Shown here: positions 7,333-8,008 of the stretch, piece after piece
How positions within the stretch are numbered: the stretch's first letter is position 1
Layout of the letters: each line of letters opens with the position of its first letter
Source of the DNA: an uncultured bacterium
Lineage (GTDB): Bacteria; Armatimonadota; UBA5829; DSUL01
Length of the DNA: 8,008 nucleotides
Assembly (NCBI GenBank): GCA_937967775.1
Contig: CALCJH010000010.1
Span: 1-8,008 of the forward strand
Direction of reading: 5' to 3'
Program-made: the position numbers and the translations under genes
Notes under the pieces: generated by a model
Database searches by the model: none
What the model was told of the DNA's origin: nothing
The model's input: only the letters and a program-made list of their open reading frames with translations

Positions 7333-7353
7333 GAAGCCCCTGTCTGGTAGAAT
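7324..7353 (+). promoter_or_regulatory. Sigma70-like promoter for the glmL-like gene
   Basis: A -35 TTGAAC (7324-7329) and a -10 TAGAAT (7348-7353) are separated by 18 bases, and TG at 7345-7346 makes an extended -10. The predicted start of transcription is near 7360, giving a leader of about 43 bases before the ATG at 7403. It sits in the only real intergenic gap of the window and supports separate transcription of the downstream gene. Confidence 0.6.
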
Positions 7354-7359
7354 GTCGCA

Positions 7360-7377
7360 CGCGCCGGGCCCGGCGCG
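7360..7377 (+). repeat. 18-base perfect palindrome at the predicted transcription start
   Basis: CGCGCCGGGCCCGGCGCG is its own reverse complement. It begins six bases after the -10 hexamer, so it should lie at about +1 to +18. As DNA it could be an operator; as RNA it could fold into a seven-base-pair stem with a GGCC loop at the 5' end of the message. No T-run follows, which speaks against an intrinsic terminator. Confidence 0.65.
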
Positions 7378-7393
7378 CGTCCCTGCACGGACG
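7378..7393 (+). repeat. Second leader hairpin next to the Shine-Dalgarno
   Basis: CGTCC (7378-7382) and GGACG (7389-7393) can pair around the loop CTGCAC. The hairpin directly follows the 18-base palindrome, and its last base is the first G of the GAGGAGG ribosome site at 7393-7399. It is short and could be chance. Confidence 0.4.
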
Positions 7394-7402
7394 AGGAGGA
7401 CT

Positions 7403-8008
7403 ATGAGCGAACCGACCCGCATTCTCGCGACGGATTGCGGCAGCACCACTACCAAAGCCATCCTCATCGAAAAGCGCGACGGCGAGTGGAGGCTGATCTG
7501 CCGCGGCGAAGCCCCAACCACTGTGGAAGCCCCCTATGACGACGTGACCGTGGGCGTCACAAATGCCGTCCGCGAAGTGGAAGAGCTGGCCGGCCTAACA
7601 TTGATGGGAGGAAACGGCCTTCTGCATCCCGCCGAAGGCGCCCGCGGCGTAGACCTGTACCTTTCCACCTCTAGCGCGGGCGGCGGCCTGCAGATGACCG
7701 TTGCCGGCGTGGTGAAGGCGATGAGCGCCGAAAGCGCTGAAAGAGCGGCTCTGGGAGCCGGCGCCATTATCATGGACGTCATCGCCGTGGACGACGGGCG
7801 GCGGGACTGGCAGAAAATTGAGCGCATCCGGAGCCTGCGTCCAGACATGGTGCTGGTGTCGGGCGGCACGGACGGCGGAACGGTATCCCATCTGGTGGAC
7901 ATCGCCGAGATGCTCGTAGCGGCCGACCCGAAGCCCCGCCTGGGCGGCAATATGAAGTTGCCCGTCATCTATGCCGGGAACCGCGACGCGCGGGACGCTG
8001 TTCGCCAG
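7403..8008 (+). CDS. glmL: GlmL/MutL-family ASKHA ATPase (B12-dependent mutase accessory), 5' part
   Basis: The frame is open from ATG 7403 to the window end (202 codons, no stop), so the gene is cut at its 3' side. It matches the MutL/GlmL family (PF13941 type), actin-like ATPases thought to maintain or reactivate coenzyme-B12-dependent glutamate mutase and related enzymes. Visible motifs are the first phosphate loop TDCGSTTTKA (10-19), the family segment STSSAGGGLQM (88-98) followed by VAGVVKAMSAESAERAALGA, and a second phosphate-loop-like VSGGTDGGT (152-160). GAGGAGG lies at 7393-7399, only three bases from the ATG when counted from its last G, slightly tight but usable. It has its own promoter and no functional link to the efflux genes is evident. 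No mutase subunit is in view, so the exact partner enzyme is unknown and the symbol names the family only. Confidence 0.82.
   Translation, partial: MSEPTRILATDCGSTTTKAILIEKRDGEWRLICRGEAPTTVEAPYDDVTVGVTNAVREVEELAGLTLMGGNGLLHPAEGARGVDLYLSTSSAGGGLQMTVAGVVKAMSAESAERAALGAGAIIMDVIAVDDGRRDWQKIERIRSLRPDMVLVSGGTDGGTVSHLVDIAEMLVAADPKPRLGGNMKLPVIYAGNRDARDAVRQ

Noticed and set aside
7294..7347. Intrinsic terminator after the PII-like gene
   Set aside because: There are GC-rich repeats (GGCGGCC twice, direct at 7296 and 7313; CCGGT/ACCGG inverted), but no stem is followed by a T-run. The stop of transcription, if any, may be Rho-dependent.
7360..7377. The 18-base palindrome as a terminator for the efflux operon
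   Set aside because: No T-run follows, the stem sits downstream of a good promoter, and its position fits a leader or operator element better.
7534..7968. Minus-strand open frames opposite the glmL-like gene
   Set aside because: They are low-complexity Arg/Ser/Pro-rich shadows of a + strand frame that carries clear ASKHA motifs.
1..8008. CRISPR arrays, tRNA or rRNA genes, insertion sequences, attachment sites
   Set aside because: No spaced direct repeats, no cloverleaf-like segments, no transposase or terminal inverted repeats were seen; coding density leaves almost no room outside 7294-7402.

Overview
The window is 8,008 bases of GC-rich (low 60s per cent by eye), densely coding bacterial DNA. 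All seven genes read on the + strand. An RND efflux pump, a lipoprotein membrane-fusion protein and a LolA-like periplasmic protein imply a cell with an outer membrane. The phylum cannot be fixed from the sequence. A GlmL/MutL-type B12-mutase accessory gene and the GC-rich style would suit Armatimonadota, Chloroflexota or similar lineages, but this is a weak inference.

Region 1 (1-7293) is one tight run of six genes. In order they are: the 3' part of an ABC exporter ATPase (1-564), its ABC-2 type permease (561-1394), a secreted LolA-like protein (1391-2080), a lipoprotein RND adaptor (2077-3627), a 1,123-residue RND transporter of the HAE1 type (3628-6999), and a 96-residue PII-like protein (7003-7293). 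The first three junctions are 4-base overlaps (TTGA, TTGA, ATGA). The fourth has no spacer and the fifth has 3 bases. This layout indicates one mRNA with translational coupling. No outer-membrane channel and no DNA-binding regulator lies in the visible part, and the operon starts upstream of the window.

Region 2 (7294-7402) is a 109-base intergenic stretch. It holds a good sigma70-like promoter (TTGAAC, 18 bases, TAGAAT with an extended -10 TG), an 18-base perfect palindrome starting about where transcription should begin, and a second short hairpin that runs into the Shine-Dalgarno sequence.

Region 3 (7403-8008) is the first 202 codons of a GlmL/MutL-family ASKHA ATPase that runs off the right edge. 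It looks like a separate transcription unit.

The six-gene run appears to combine two inner-membrane engines, an ABC-2 exporter and a proton-driven RND pump, with a LolA-like lipid/lipoprotein-binding fold between them and a PII-like putative regulator at the end. The most unusual points are a roughly 50-residue hydrophobic insertion at TM7 of the RND protein, which would add two membrane helices, and the pairing of a PII-like gene with an HAE1-type pump. The true start of the LolA-like gene is a TTG at 1391; this start gives it a signal peptide, which is obscured if an earlier ATG or GTG is used.
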